Under the pieces are notes generated by a model that saw nothing but the letters and a program-made list of their open reading frames with translations, did not search any database and was not told where the DNA came from. From Erysipelotrichaceae bacterium NK3D112 (GTDB lineage Bacteria > Bacillota_I > Bacilli_A > Erysipelotrichales > Erysipelotrichaceae): a DNA stretch of 64,000 bases. A program made the translations under genes and the position numbers. Each line of letters begins with the position of its first letter. The stretch's first letter is position 1. The stretch spans positions 62,001 through 126,000 of the forward strand of contig JNJQ01000005.1 in NCBI GenBank assembly GCA_000701725.1, read 5' to 3'. Of the stretch, positions 34,786 through 43,239 are shown one piece after another.

Positions 34786-35568
34786 ATGTTGAAACAAATC
34801 AAATGGGGCGCACTCGGAATCGCGGCCTCGGAAATCGCCGCCGGCATCCTGCTGGTGATGTTTCCGGCCTTAAGTTCCGATGTGATCTGCTATCTCGTCG
34901 GAGTCGGCGCATGCATCTTCGGAATCGTCAATCTGGTTCAGTATTTTCTCATGAAACTCGAGGACAGTTTCTTCCGCAATGAATTCCTGATCGGTGTGAT
35001 GTCCCTGCTGTTTGGCATCATTGTCATGGTCAAGAAGGATCTCATCATCAATCTTGTGCCGATCGTGCTTGGAATGATCATCGTCTTAAGCGGCTTTGTC
35101 AAACTGCAGCGGGCGGTTGTCGCCTTCCGCATCCATTATGACAAGGCATGGTGGTATACGGGTCTGGGCGCCATCTCAATCGCTGCCGGTCTGATCGTTA
35201 TGTTTGTCATCAGTCCGAGACAGACCCAGGAAGTACTGTTCAAGGTCATCGGAGGCAGTCTGATTTACTGCGGCGTCAGCGATCTGGTGACAGTTTTGTT
35301 CCTTGCCAATAAATTCCATCATTACATCCAGGAATTCAAGGCCGGCCATATTGTCATCCAGCCCAAACCCAAGCCCGAGCCCGCACCTGCTGTACAGCCT
35401 GAACCGCAGCCGGTACCGGAACCTGTTTCACAGCCTGCGCCTGAGCCTGTGCAGACACCGTCCCAGCCGGTTTCAGAAGGTCTTGTTCTGCCGGAAACAA
35501 AACATAAATATGAGCCGGAAGAGATTCAGCTTACCCTGCCGGATGAGACTCCCGAAGAAACCGAGTGA
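34786..35568 (+). CDS. DUF308 (HdeD-like) membrane protein with proline-rich tail
   Basis: This 260-residue protein has six membrane helices in three pairs (residues about 5-185), the pattern of DUF308/HdeD-like proteins, e.g. SSDVICYLVGVGACIFGIV. After residue 195 it changes to a cytoplasmic or external tail of about 65 residues dominated by Pro, Glu and Gln in PEP/PQP units and ending in acidic residues. The tail is low complexity and probably unstructured. A TATAAT at 34731-34736 with TTCAGA upstream is its likely promoter. Function in this family outside enterobacterial acid resistance is not defined. Confidence 0.75.
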   Translation: MLKQIKWGALGIAASEIAAGILLVMFPALSSDVICYLVGVGACIFGIVNLVQYFLMKLEDSFFRNEFLIGVMSLLFGIIVMVKKDLIINLVPIVLGMIIVLSGFVKLQRAVVAFRIHYDKAWWYTGLGAISIAAGLIVMFVISPRQTQEVLFKVIGGSLIYCGVSDLVTVLFLANKFHHYIQEFKAGHIVIQPKPKPEPAPAVQPEPQPVPEPVSQPAPEPVQTPSQPVSEGLVLPETKHKYEPEEIQLTLPDETPEETE

Positions 35569-35628
35569 GAACAAATCGCTTTGCCTTTGTGATCAAAAGG
35601 CTTAAAATAGTCAGCACGGAGAAAAAGT

Positions 35629-36399
35629 ATGTATAACGACTGGTTCAGCATCGGTCCAATCACCGTCCATGGCTATGGCGCCATGATCGCAATCGGTATT
35701 CTCGCCGCCTTCTGGCTGGGAGAGAAACTCGCGAAGAAACACGGTCTGGACGCGGATAAAATTGATTCATTTATCTTCTTTGTCATCATCTTCGGATACG
35801 CATGTTCAAAGCTTCTCTATACGATCACCGTATTCGATCAGTTTCTCAAAGACCCGCTTTCCGTTCTTGGCAGCGGCGGCTGGGTTGTCTACGGCGGTGT
35901 GCTGGGAGGCATCCTTGGCGCTTATCTCTGGTGCAGACGCATGGGATGGGATTTCCGCAAATATTTCAATGTGCTGATTCCCTGTGTGGCGCTTGCCCAG
36001 GGCTTCGGCAGAATCGGATGCTTCTTTGCGGGATGCTGCTACGGAATCCAGACAGACAGTGTGATCGGAGTCAGCTTCCCGGTGAATTCGCTCTGTCCGG
36101 TCGGCCATCCGGTCATTCCGACCCAGTTGATCATGTCAGCCGGAGACTTCATCATCTTCGCGATTCTGCTTTACAATCTGGAAAAGGGAAAATATCCCGA
36201 TTCCAATGCCGCTCTGTATCTGATGCTTTACAGTGCCGGCAGATTCGCAGTCGAGTTCATCCGCGGAGATATCAACCGCGGCTTTGTGGGAATTCTTTCC
36301 ACATCCCAGTTCATCTCCATCTTCGCCTTTGCACTGGGCCTGTATATCTTCATTTCCGGAAAAAACCGGAACAGTCTTGAAGAAAGCACAAAAGTATGA
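35629..36399 (+). CDS. lgt: Prolipoprotein diacylglyceryl transferase
   Basis: This 256-residue membrane enzyme attaches diacylglyceryl from phosphatidylglycerol to the lipobox cysteine of prolipoproteins. The Lgt signature GRIGCFFAGCCYG is present near residue 128, with the N-terminal VHGYGAMIAIGIL containing the essential histidine region, and about seven membrane segments. Several of its likely substrates are encoded in this window (two binding proteins, the DUF4349 protein, the alpha-amylase). It follows the DUF308 gene by 60 bases and ends in a strong terminator that overlaps its stop codon. Confidence 0.95.
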   Translation: MYNDWFSIGPITVHGYGAMIAIGILAAFWLGEKLAKKHGLDADKIDSFIFFVIIFGYACSKLLYTITVFDQFLKDPLSVLGSGGWVVYGGVLGGILGAYLWCRRMGWDFRKYFNVLIPCVALAQGFGRIGCFFAGCCYGIQTDSVIGVSFPVNSLCPVGHPVIPTQLIMSAGDFIIFAILLYNLEKGKYPDSNAALYLMLYSAGRFAVEFIRGDINRGFVGILSTSQFISIFAFALGLYIFISGKNRNSLEESTKV

Positions 36400-36421
36400 C
36401 CAAACATGTCATACTTTTTTT
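36389..36421 (+). terminator. Intrinsic terminator of lgt
   Basis: A perfect stem AAAGTATGAC/GTCATACTTT with loop CAAACAT is followed by an eight-T run; it includes the lgt stop codon. Confidence 0.9.
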
Positions 36422-36469
36422 GTAAGCAATTCTCTGAAGCATACACCTTATAAGGTGAAGGGAGGAAAG

Positions 36470-37027
36470 ATGGAAGACAACGGAATCATTGAGCTCTATT
36501 TCCGCAGGGATGAGAACGCGATCCGTGAGACAGATCAGAAATACGGGCATTACTGCTTTACGGTTGCCTGGAATATCCTCTTCGACAATGAGGACAGCCA
36601 GGAATGCGTCAGCGACACCTGGCGCAAAACCTGGGATTTGATCCCTCCGCAAAGGCCTTCCGCCCTGAAATTCTTTCTGGCAAAGATCACAAGGGGATTC
36701 GCCATGAACATGCTGAGAACAAAAACCAGGGTCAAGCGCGGATCCAATCAATATGAGGCAGCTCTTGATGAGCTTGAAAATGTGCTCTCATCCGGCTCCT
36801 CACCCGAGCAGGATTTCGATGCGAAACTGCTTGGCGAAGAGATCAGCCGGTTTCTGAAAACGTTAAAGCAGAAAGAGCGGAATGTGTTTGTCAGAAGATA
36901 TTTCTATCTGGAAAGCGGAAGCGCGATCGCAGAACGGTACGGATTCAGTGAATCAAATGTGAATGTGATTCTCAGCCGGACACGAAACAGACTGAAGGAA
37001 CATCTGGGAAAGGAGGGATGGCTATGA
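36470..37027 (+). CDS. ECF-type RNA polymerase sigma factor
   Basis: This 185-residue protein has sigma region 2 (GHYCFTVAWNILFDNEDSQECVSDTWRKTW, residues about 25-55) and region 4 (LKQKERNVFVRRYFYLESGSAIAERYGFSESNVNVILSRTRNRLKEHL, about 130-178), with no region 1 or 3, so it is an extracytoplasmic-function type factor. GGGAGG lies six bases before ATG 36470. The stop overlaps the next gene, a single-pass membrane protein, by four bases, the usual arrangement of sigma factor and anti-sigma. The signal sensed is not clear; the third gene encodes a DUF4349 lipoprotein. Confidence 0.87.
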   Translation: MEDNGIIELYFRRDENAIRETDQKYGHYCFTVAWNILFDNEDSQECVSDTWRKTWDLIPPQRPSALKFFLAKITRGFAMNMLRTKTRVKRGSNQYEAALDELENVLSSGSSPEQDFDAKLLGEEISRFLKTLKQKERNVFVRRYFYLESGSAIAERYGFSESNVNVILSRTRNRLKEHLGKEGWL

Positions 37028-37551
37028 AACTTTCGGAAGCAGTGCTTGAATCAATGAGCTATATCGATGAATCAATTCTGGCTGAAAGCGAAGCGGAAAA
37101 GAAAACATCCTTTTCATGGAAACCGTTCCTGTCCTTTGCGGCGGTGTGCATGCTTGTGATGGCGGTGGTGTTCAATCCGTCAAAAACAGCGGACAGCGCA
37201 GCCCCGGCAGAAGCGAATCAGGAAAGCACAGTGGAAGTCACTGAGGAGGAATCTGCTTTTGATGGACTGGCACCGTCTGAAGTTCTTCTGGATCAGAAAC
37301 TGACCGATCTGCTGAGTCAGCTCAATGACGGCGATCTCGTCAAAGTCCGCATTGAAACGGTTGTTTCCGCTGATTCTGAGTCTTTGAATTACAATCAGGA
37401 ACAGAAGAATACGCAGGCTGCGGAAACCGACACTGCATCTGCCGCTTCTGACGGTTATGTGGAAATGAGCAAAGCGGAAATCCTTTCCTTTGAAGGAGAG
37501 GAAGGAGTCACATATATCTTCCATCTGTATGAAGCAGATGAAACAGAATAA
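37024..37551 (+). CDS. Probable membrane-bound anti-sigma factor
   Basis: This 175-residue protein has a short cytoplasmic N-terminal part (about 35 residues), one membrane helix (PFLSFAAVCMLVMAVVF) and an acidic, low-complexity extracellular domain. There is no zinc-binding HxxxCxxC motif, so it is not a ZAS-type anti-sigma; the assignment rests on topology and on the ATGA overlap with the sigma gene. ATG 37024 is preferred to ATG 37018 because AGGAGGG ends directly before 37018. The gene overlaps the DUF4349 gene at its end. Confidence 0.65.
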   Translation: MKLSEAVLESMSYIDESILAESEAEKKTSFSWKPFLSFAAVCMLVMAVVFNPSKTADSAAPAEANQESTVEVTEEESAFDGLAPSEVLLDQKLTDLLSQLNDGDLVKVRIETVVSADSESLNYNQEQKNTQAAETDTASAASDGYVEMSKAEILSFEGEEGVTYIFHLYEADETE

Positions 37552-38479
37552 GAAAACATGGATGATCATTCCGGCGGTATTGCTGGTGGGTTTATGCGGA
37601 TGCAGCTCCGCATCCTCCGGCAGCAGTTCCTACGTTGAAATGGCGTCATATGATGAGGCAAAAGCCTCCGCGGATACTACTGCTGAAACAAACGGCGCAG
37701 GCATCAATTACGGATATCAGGCGGAAGAAGCCGATATGGAAGCGGAGATTTCACCGGAACAGACAAGTGAAAAACTGGTTTACCGGGGTTCTCTTTCCAT
37801 CCAGACCCGCGCATATGAAGAAAGCGCCGCAAAGCTCAGAGAGATGGTCAAGACATACAATGGCATCATTGAAAATGAGAATGAATATACCAATGGCGGC
37901 TATTATGACAATGGATCAGAGAAGAATCTGAGATCCCTGAACATGACGCTCAGAATTCCGACCGAAAAGTTTGAAGAGTTTATGAGCGGCGGCGGTGAGA
38001 TCGGCAATGTGATCTCACGCTCCTCCTCAGCCGAAAACATCTCCAGAGTTTACAATGATGTTACGGTTCAGATCGAAGCACTGGAAAAGCAGCAGAAAAG
38101 ACTGCTGGAAATGATGGACCAGGCAAATACCATTGAGGATATGATCGCGGTGGAGGACAGACTTTCCCAGGTGCAGTATGAACTCAATTCTCTGAAGACA
38201 CACCGGCAGTCGATGGATACGGATGTCGCCTATTCCACCATCAATGTCAGTCTCAATGAAGTCAGGATTTACAGTGAGACGGATGAAGGCTTCTTCACAA
38301 AACTGTCCAACCGTTTTGTCAACGGATTCAGAGGCTTCGCCGACAACATGGCGGATCTGATCCTGGCAGCTGTCTATGCCCTTCCGTATCTTCTGATTGG
38401 CGCGCTGGTGATCTTCGGAATCGGAAAGAGCGGAATGATCGCGAAGATTCGCAGCCGGGGAAAGAAAACAGAAGAATAA
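37529..38479 (+). CDS. DUF4349 lipoprotein
   Basis: This protein of about 316 residues has a signal peptide with a cysteine-rich end (LLVGLCGCSS), fitting lipoprotein processing. The middle is a DUF4349 domain (KLVYRGSLSIQTRAYEESAAKL through DVTVQIEALEKQQKRLLEMM), including a coiled-coil hairpin, and there is a C-terminal membrane helix (AAVYALPYLLIGALVIFGIG). DUF4349 proteins often lie next to sigma/anti-sigma pairs and may take part in envelope stress sensing. The start is uncertain: 37529 and 37538 are possible and neither has a strong ribosome site, so coupling to the upstream gene is likely. Confidence 0.78.
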   Translation: MKQMKQNKKTWMIIPAVLLVGLCGCSSASSGSSSYVEMASYDEAKASADTTAETNGAGINYGYQAEEADMEAEISPEQTSEKLVYRGSLSIQTRAYEESAAKLREMVKTYNGIIENENEYTNGGYYDNGSEKNLRSLNMTLRIPTEKFEEFMSGGGEIGNVISRSSSAENISRVYNDVTVQIEALEKQQKRLLEMMDQANTIEDMIAVEDRLSQVQYELNSLKTHRQSMDTDVAYSTINVSLNEVRIYSETDEGFFTKLSNRFVNGFRGFADNMADLILAAVYALPYLLIGALVIFGIGKSGMIAKIRSRGKKTEE

Positions 38480-38493
38480 CTGAAAACAAAAAG

Positions 38494-38530
38494 ATGTCCG
38501 GAAACATCGCATTGCGGTGAATCCGGACAT
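38494..38530 (-). terminator. Terminator between convergent genes
   Basis: ATGTCCGGA/TCCGGACAT (38494-38502 with 38522-38530) encloses an inner CATCGC/GCGGTG stem. The A-rich left flank makes it a terminator for ftsH; it may also stop the sigma operon. Confidence 0.75.
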
Positions 38531-38539
38531 TTCATGTTG

Positions 38540-40381
38540 TTATGCCTTGAGGAAGGGGACGGTGTTGTCGTCCTCTTCTTTCTGATGGAGGATATTCATG
38601 AATTCCTCGCCGGTGATTGTCTCCTTCTCATAAAGATAACGGGAAATCCGGTCGAGATCATCCTTGTGCTCCTCAAGCAGCTTTCTTGCCTTTTCGTGCT
38701 GCTGTCTGACCAGTCTGACCACCCGGGCATCGATTGCCGCGGCAGTGCGGTCGGAACATGCCAGTGAGGCATCATCGCCGAGATAGCGGTTGTTGATGCT
38801 TGCCATTGCCACCATGTCGAAGTCATCCGACATGCCGTACATGGAGATCATCGCACGGGCAACCTTGGTGGCCTGCTCGATATCGTTGGAAGCGCCGGTG
38901 GAAATGGTTCCGAACTTCACTTCCTCAGCGGCTCTGCCGCCGGTCAGGGTGGCGATTCTGTTTTCAAGCTCCTCTTTGGTATAGAGGTAGTGGTTGCCTT
39001 CCTCCACCTGCATCGTATAGCCAAGGGCGCCGGAAGTACGCGGAATAATGGTGATCTTCTGAACCGGAGCGCTGTCTGTCTGCAGGGCTGCCACAAGGGC
39101 GTGGCCTACCTCGTGATAGGAGACTCTCAGTTTTTCCGCATCAGTCAGGATCGCATTCTTTTTCTGGTAGCCGGCAAAGACGACTTCGATGCTTTCCTCC
39201 ATATCTTTCTGGGTGACGGTGCTGCGGTTTTCACGGACCGCACGCAGGGCTGCCTCATTGACGATGTTTGCCAGCTCCGCGCCTGAGGCACCGGAAGCCA
39301 TTCTGGCAATCACGTTATAGTCGATATCCTTTGAGGTATTCACTTTCTTCGCATGAACTCTGAGGATTTCCTCACGTCCCTTGAGGTCAGGGAGCTCAAC
39401 CGGTACACGGCGGTCGAATCTGCCCGGTCTCAGAAGCGCGGCATCCAGAGATTCGGGACGGTTGGTCGCGGCCAGAATCACAACGCCGTTGTTTCCTTCG
39501 AAGCCATCCATTTCGGTTAACAGCTGGTTCAGGGTCTGCTCGCGCTCATCATTGGCGCCGCTGAGTGCGCCGGTGTTGCGCTTGCCGCCGATTGCGTCGA
39601 TTTCATCAATGAAGACGATGCACGGTGCTTTTTCCTTGGCGGTCTTGAACAGATCACGCACCTTGGAAGCACCCATACCGACAAACATCTCGACAAATTC
39701 TGAACCGGAAATGGAGAAGAAGGGAACGTTGGATTCACCGGCAACCGCTTTGGCAAGCATGGTTTTGCCGGTTCCGGGAGGACCGACGAGCAGGATGCCC
39801 TTGGGCATCGTTGCGCCGATGGTCTGGTATTTGCTCGGATCATGGAGATAGGTAACGATTTCCTGGAGATTCTCCTTGGCTTCATCCTCACCGGCCACAT
39901 CCTTGAAGCGGATGGACTGTTCGGATCCCTGATAAACTCTCGCATTGGATTTGCCCAGGTTGAACGGATTTCCGCCGCCTCCTGCTCCTCTGTTCATCAA
40001 TACTCTTAAGATGATGGTGGCGATCATGATCGGGAACAGCCAGCTCACCAGCAGTGAGATCCACGGGGATGTCTGCTCGATGATATCAGCTTTGAACTTG
40101 ACATCATGTTCCAAAAGGCGTGCAGTCAGATCCGGATCATTCATCTTGCCGGTGCGGAAGACGGTTTCGTCATTCTTTTTCTGGAAGAGAATCTGGTTTG
40201 ACTGGACCTCGACCTGATCAATTTCATCGTTTTCGATTTCCTTGATGAAGACGTTGTATGTTGTTTCGACAATCTGTGCCTGACGCATCTGCGGCAGCAT
40301 GAACAGATTCATCAAAATCAGTATCAGCATTACCACTGCGTAGTAATAGATGATCGGCTTTTTCGGCTTGTTTTCAGGCAT
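38540..40381 (-). CDS. ftsH: ATP-dependent zinc metalloprotease FtsH
   Basis: This 613-residue membrane protease degrades membrane and regulatory proteins. It has an N-terminal helix ([17 protein letters not shown]), a second helix near residue 115, the AAA module with Walker A GPPGTGKT, Walker [10 protein letters not shown] and the SRH ([20 protein letters not shown]), and the zinc site [15 protein letters not shown] lies upstream of the ATG. A CIRCE element 35 bases upstream predicts HrcA control, so ftsH is probably induced with the heat-shock chaperones here. The gene is monocistronic. Confidence 0.97.
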   Translation of the reverse strand: MPENKPKKPIIYYYAVVMLILILMNLFMLPQMRQAQIVETTYNVFIKEIENDEIDQVEVQSNQILFQKKNDETVFRTGKMNDPDLTARLLEHDVKFKADIIEQTSPWISLLVSWLFPIMIATIILRVLMNRGAGGGGNPFNLGKSNARVYQGSEQSIRFKDVAGEDEAKENLQEIVTYLHDPSKYQTIGATMPKGILLVGPPGTGKTMLAKAVAGESNVPFFSISGSEFVEMFVGMGASKVRDLFKTAKEKAPCIVFIDEIDAIGGKRNTGALSGANDEREQTLNQLLTEMDGFEGNNGVVILAATNRPESLDAALLRPGRFDRRVPVELPDLKGREEILRVHAKKVNTSKDIDYNVIARMASGASGAELANIVNEAALRAVRENRSTVTQKDMEESIEVVFAGYQKKNAILTDAEKLRVSYHEVGHALVAALQTDSAPVQKITIIPRTSGALGYTMQVEEGNHYLYTKEELENRIATLTGGRAAEEVKFGTISTGASNDIEQATKVARAMISMYGMSDDFDMVAMASINNRYLGDDASLACSDRTAAAIDARVVRLVRQQHEKARKLLEEHKDDLDRISRYLYEKETITGEEFMNILHQKEEDDNTVPFLKA

Positions 40382-40415
40382 GGAATCACCTCACTTTCCT
40401 GAATATGGAATCATT

Positions 40416-40442
40416 TTAGCACTAAATAGTTAAGAGTGCTAA
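40416..40442. promoter_or_regulatory. CIRCE element (HrcA operator) upstream of ftsH
   Basis: TTAGCACTA (40416-40424), nine bases and GAGTGCTAA (40434-40442) match the CIRCE consensus TTAGCACTC-N9-GAGTGCTAA at every position but one (C to A at position 9). Confidence 0.92.
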
Positions 40443-40460
40443 ACTAATGATCATTCTTAA

Positions 40461-40485
40461 GAAAAAACCTGCATGAAAGCAGGCT
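40461..40485 (-). terminator. Terminator of the DAC-domain gene
   Basis: On the minus strand GCCTGC-tttcat-GCAGG is followed by TTTTTTC. It lies between the DAC-domain gene and the ftsH promoter. Confidence 0.85.
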
Positions 40486-40491
40486 TTCGGA

Positions 40492-41823
40492 TCACGGATT
40501 CAGGTTCAGACGGATGATTCTGCTGTCGGTGACCGCATCGACCGTTCCGTCTTCGGAAACGACAATGCCGACAAACTCCTGGCCCAGCTGAGCCCTTCGT
40601 GTGATGTAGTTGACGGTTGAATTGTAGCGGGCGCCTCTGGCGGTGGAACCGGTGGTGACTGCATCTCCGTCAAGGATTGCGCCGATACATGCGCATGTGC
40701 AGTCATAATCCATGAACATCGCTCCGTCGATGGAGGTCAGATAGGTGAGCAGACCGACCTTGTCGGAAAGATTAGCTCTCTGGATTCCGATCGCATTTTT
40801 GGCTGCGCATAAGCGTTCCGCCTCACTCTGGATATCCTGTGCTCTGCCGAGAATCAGAATGGTTCCATGGCGCTGTCTGACCGCCTGAAGAATCACCGCT
40901 TCCAGCTTATCCGTATTCAGCGGATTCATTTTTGAGGTGAGTTTATGCAATGTGCCAAGATCATTGTCACGTTCTGTATGGAGATGATAGCGGGCATCAT
41001 AATAGGAGATCTTTCCGCCTTCGAAGGTGATCGTCCATGTCAGATGTCCCCATAAGCGGATCACACATTCGGAGAGCAAGGGTGATTCACTGGTCAGACC
41101 GTAGATCCGACCTGCTTTGTTCACAACCAGAGCAACGTATTTGTCTGACATTTCCAGAATCTTGCGCACCTGGCGCAGGTTTTCCACCTGGAAGGGAATC
41201 TGTTCCCGGAAGACAATATCCAGATTGGAACGTCTCTGAAGTTTTTCCCCATCGTTTTCAAATCTTGGCATGAAAACCGTCGCGTTGACATATGCGCTTT
41301 CATAGGTGGAGGCGCTCAGGGTTGTGATCAGATTGATGTCCAGTCTGTAAAAGCTGTAGAAAAAATCCATGACGCCGGTTGCGATCAACGGCTCATACAT
41401 ATATGACATGCGCAGACGGCGGATGCCGAAGGAGCCGAGCTGCTGATACAGCTCATGCCAGAAGGCACGGGTGATGAACAGCAGCGGAGAGCTTGCATCG
41501 GCGCGGTAATCAAAGACGATGAAGATATCATCCTGATACCAGGTGAATGAGTTTTCAAAATTATCAATTTCCGAAAGGTCGCGGATGACACTCTCTGTAA
41601 TCTGTGATGATTTTCTTGTGACGGTACAGACAGGGTAGCCGGTTTCGATGGCATCTTCCTCATTGTGCTGTTCCAGTTCAAAATGAATCCGGAAATCGGG
41701 GATGTTTTTCGGATCATTATATAAATGTTTGAGACAGGCGGTATAAAGATCGCGGACTTTCAGAAAAAGGTCGATCGGCTCAATTGAATTGTCGCCGGCG
41801 AGGTGTTTCCAGTAATCTGTCAT
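40492..41823 (-). CDS. DisA_N/DAC-type nucleotide-binding domain protein with large N-terminal sensor region
   Basis: This protein of about 443 residues ends in a domain resembling the diadenylate cyclase (DisA_N) fold: the DGA motif is in TSIDGAMFMDYDCTCACIGAI, and the expected RHR motif region reads STARGARYNSTVNYITRRAQ, so RHR is replaced by RYN. The following FVGIVVSEDGTVDAV matches the beta-strand VSEE region. The first 320 residues show no motif I can name; they may be a sensor domain of the DACN types. Synthesis or binding of c-di-AMP is possible but unproven given the altered motif. Start 41823 or 41835 is uncertain; a TATACT box lies just upstream. Confidence 0.65.
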   Translation of the reverse strand: MTDYWKHLAGDNSIEPIDLFLKVRDLYTACLKHLYNDPKNIPDFRIHFELEQHNEEDAIETGYPVCTVTRKSSQITESVIRDLSEIDNFENSFTWYQDDIFIVFDYRADASSPLLFITRAFWHELYQQLGSFGIRRLRMSYMYEPLIATGVMDFFYSFYRLDINLITTLSASTYESAYVNATVFMPRFENDGEKLQRRSNLDIVFREQIPFQVENLRQVRKILEMSDKYVALVVNKAGRIYGLTSESPLLSECVIRLWGHLTWTITFEGGKISYYDARYHLHTERDNDLGTLHKLTSKMNPLNTDKLEAVILQAVRQRHGTILILGRAQDIQSEAERLCAAKNAIGIQRANLSDKVGLLTYLTSIDGAMFMDYDCTCACIGAILDGDAVTTGSTARGARYNSTVNYITRRAQLGQEFVGIVVSEDGTVDAVTDSRIIRLNLNP

Positions 41824-41855
41824 AAAACTTACCATTCCTGGAAACAGTATAACAT

Positions 41856-42560
41856 TCAGGAAACTGAATCGACGGTTTTTCTTAGCATCTCAAGGGTATG
41901 AACGGCAGGAATCAATGAGGCCGCTTTGCTGAAATACTCATCCGTTTCCCGGCAGATGATTTTTCTGCATGGAATCTCCGGGATATATCCGCCGCAGCAG
42001 ATCATGATCACCGGAATTGTTCCTGCGGGTATGCGTGATATGGTTGAAGATGCTTCATATGGGTCGGAACGGCCCATGATTTCTATAATCACGGATGCTT
42101 TCTTACGGTTCTCACATCCGTCCTGCTTCAGAAGCCCGGCTTTGCGCAGGGGAGAAGAGAACAGATGCATGCCTGTTTCAAGAACGCATCTGCCATAGGA
42201 ATCTCCGTCAAACAGGATTTCCTTTTTACCCGCAATGAGCGCAGCCGCTTCTTTCACGGAACGCTGATAAGTTTCTGTACGGACGGTGGCTTCAAAGTAT
42301 CTGCTCAGCCTGCAATCTCTTTCTTCTTCCGAGTAAATAATATTTCCGTCCGGCATTGAACGCATCCTGTACTGGAATTCCGCATATCCGGTGAAACCCA
42401 GCTTGCGGATCATCCGTATCACCGAACCGGTTGATGTGTAAGATGCCGAGGCGAGCTGGCGTATAGACATATGTTCCGCCATCGTTGTGTGGTTCTGAAT
42501 ATAATCGTAGACCTGCGCTTCGCTGCAGGTGAACTGTCTGTAGTCAATTCCGCTGTTCAT
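41856..42560 (-). CDS. RpiR-like transcriptional regulator with degenerate SIS domain
   Basis: This protein of about 234 residues begins with an RpiR-type helix-turn-helix (FTCSEAQVYDYIQNHTTMAEHMSIRQLASASYTSTGSVIRMIRKLGFTGYAEFQ). The C-terminal part has a weak SIS-like fold pattern (EILFDGDSYGRCVLETGMHLF and ASVIIEIMGRSDPYEASSTI). Many cysteines occur near the C terminus (MICCGGYIPEIPCRKIICRE), unusual for the family. The start is uncertain; ATG 42560 gives the family N terminus but has no obvious ribosome site. It lies upstream of the DAC-domain gene on the same strand, 32 bases apart. Confidence 0.65.
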   Translation of the reverse strand: MNSGIDYRQFTCSEAQVYDYIQNHTTMAEHMSIRQLASASYTSTGSVIRMIRKLGFTGYAEFQYRMRSMPDGNIIYSEEERDCRLSRYFEATVRTETYQRSVKEAAALIAGKKEILFDGDSYGRCVLETGMHLFSSPLRKAGLLKQDGCENRKKASVIIEIMGRSDPYEASSTISRIPAGTIPVIMICCGGYIPEIPCRKIICRETDEYFSKAASLIPAVHTLEMLRKTVDSVS

Positions 42561-42689
42561 GCCATCATCATAGCCGCGCGGGCGGGCTGTGTCTCTGCAG
42601 AGATTGGCCGATCTGTACAGAAACTGACGGATCTGATTATTTCTGCAGAAAAAACATGAACGCGGACCGCCATGCATCAGGCGGGAAAA

Positions 42690-42720
42690 ATGAAAAACCT
42701 CCGGTCGATCCGGAGGTTTT
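42690..42720 (-). terminator. Terminator of the tRNA operon
   Basis: On the minus strand AACCTCCGG/CCGGAGGTT (42696-42704 with 42710-42718) is followed by a T run. It lies three bases after the CCA of tRNA-Pro. Confidence 0.88.
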
Positions 42721-42722
42721 CA

Positions 42723-42799
42723 TGGTCGGAATGACAGGATTTGAACCTGCGACCCCTTCGTCCCTAACGAAGTGCGCTACCAAACTGCGCTACATTCCG
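42723..42799 (-). tRNA. tRNA-Pro (anticodon AGG)
   Basis: A full cloverleaf can be drawn: acceptor CGGAATG/CATTCCG, D arm GCGC/GCGC, anticodon arm CTTCG-TTAGGGA-CGAAG with anticodon AGG, and T arm GCAGG-TTCAAAT-CCTGT. The discriminator is A and CCA is encoded (77 bases). AGG (read as IGG or AGG) decodes CCU/CCC. Confidence 0.95.
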
Positions 42800-42813
42800 T
42801 TCTGTTTTTCAGG

Positions 42814-42887
42814 CGTCCTCGGGCGGATTCGAACCGCCGACCTTCCGCTTAGGAGGCGGACGCTCTATCCAGCTGAGCTACGAGGAC
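42814..42887 (-). tRNA. tRNA-Arg (anticodon CCT)
   Basis: The acceptor is GTCCTCG/CGAGGAC with discriminator G, the D arm GCTC/GAGC, the anticodon arm TCCGC-CTCCTAA-GCGGA with anticodon CCT, and the T arm GGCGG-TTCGAAT-CCGCC; 74 bases and no encoded CCA. It decodes AGG. It is upstream of tRNA-Pro in the same transcript. Confidence 0.95.
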
Positions 42888-43000
42888 AACTGTGCGGAAA
42901 TAATTATAGCAGAGAATTCCATAAATTCCAGTAAATCTGAATAAAATGAAATGCAGGATTTCAGGCAAATGCATATAATAGGGGTATTCCGGAGGGGAAT

Positions 43001-43162
43001 ATGAAGAAATATCTGATGATTATCGTATTGCTGGTATCGGCAGCTCTGGTGATTCCGTTTATGCAGATCCCGGTTTTCAGCAAGATTCTCGGTGAAGCGG
43101 TTGCCATTGTCACGCTAAGCATCATTTACAACACAATTCAGAACGAGAAGAATGCCAAATAG
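43001..43162 (+). CDS. Small hydrophobic membrane protein of unknown function
   Basis: This 53-codon ORF has a strong ribosome site (GGAGGGG five bases before the ATG) and a TATAAT box at 42974-42979. The product starts MKKYLMIIVLLVSAALVI, a membrane segment, then a Pro-containing turn (PFMQIPVF) and a second hydrophobic stretch (EAVAIVTLSIIY), ending in charged residues. I do not recognise it. It is divergent from the tRNA genes and precedes a T-box leader by about 80 bases. The strong start signals and two-helix layout make a real small protein likely. Confidence 0.6.
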   Translation: MKKYLMIIVLLVSAALVIPFMQIPVFSKILGEAVAIVTLSIIYNTIQNEKNAK

Positions 43163-43239
43163 TTTTGAAAAAACTTTCATAAAATTGTGCATAAATTTAC
43201 ATTGACATTGAAATCGTTAACAAGTATCATCTCCATATA

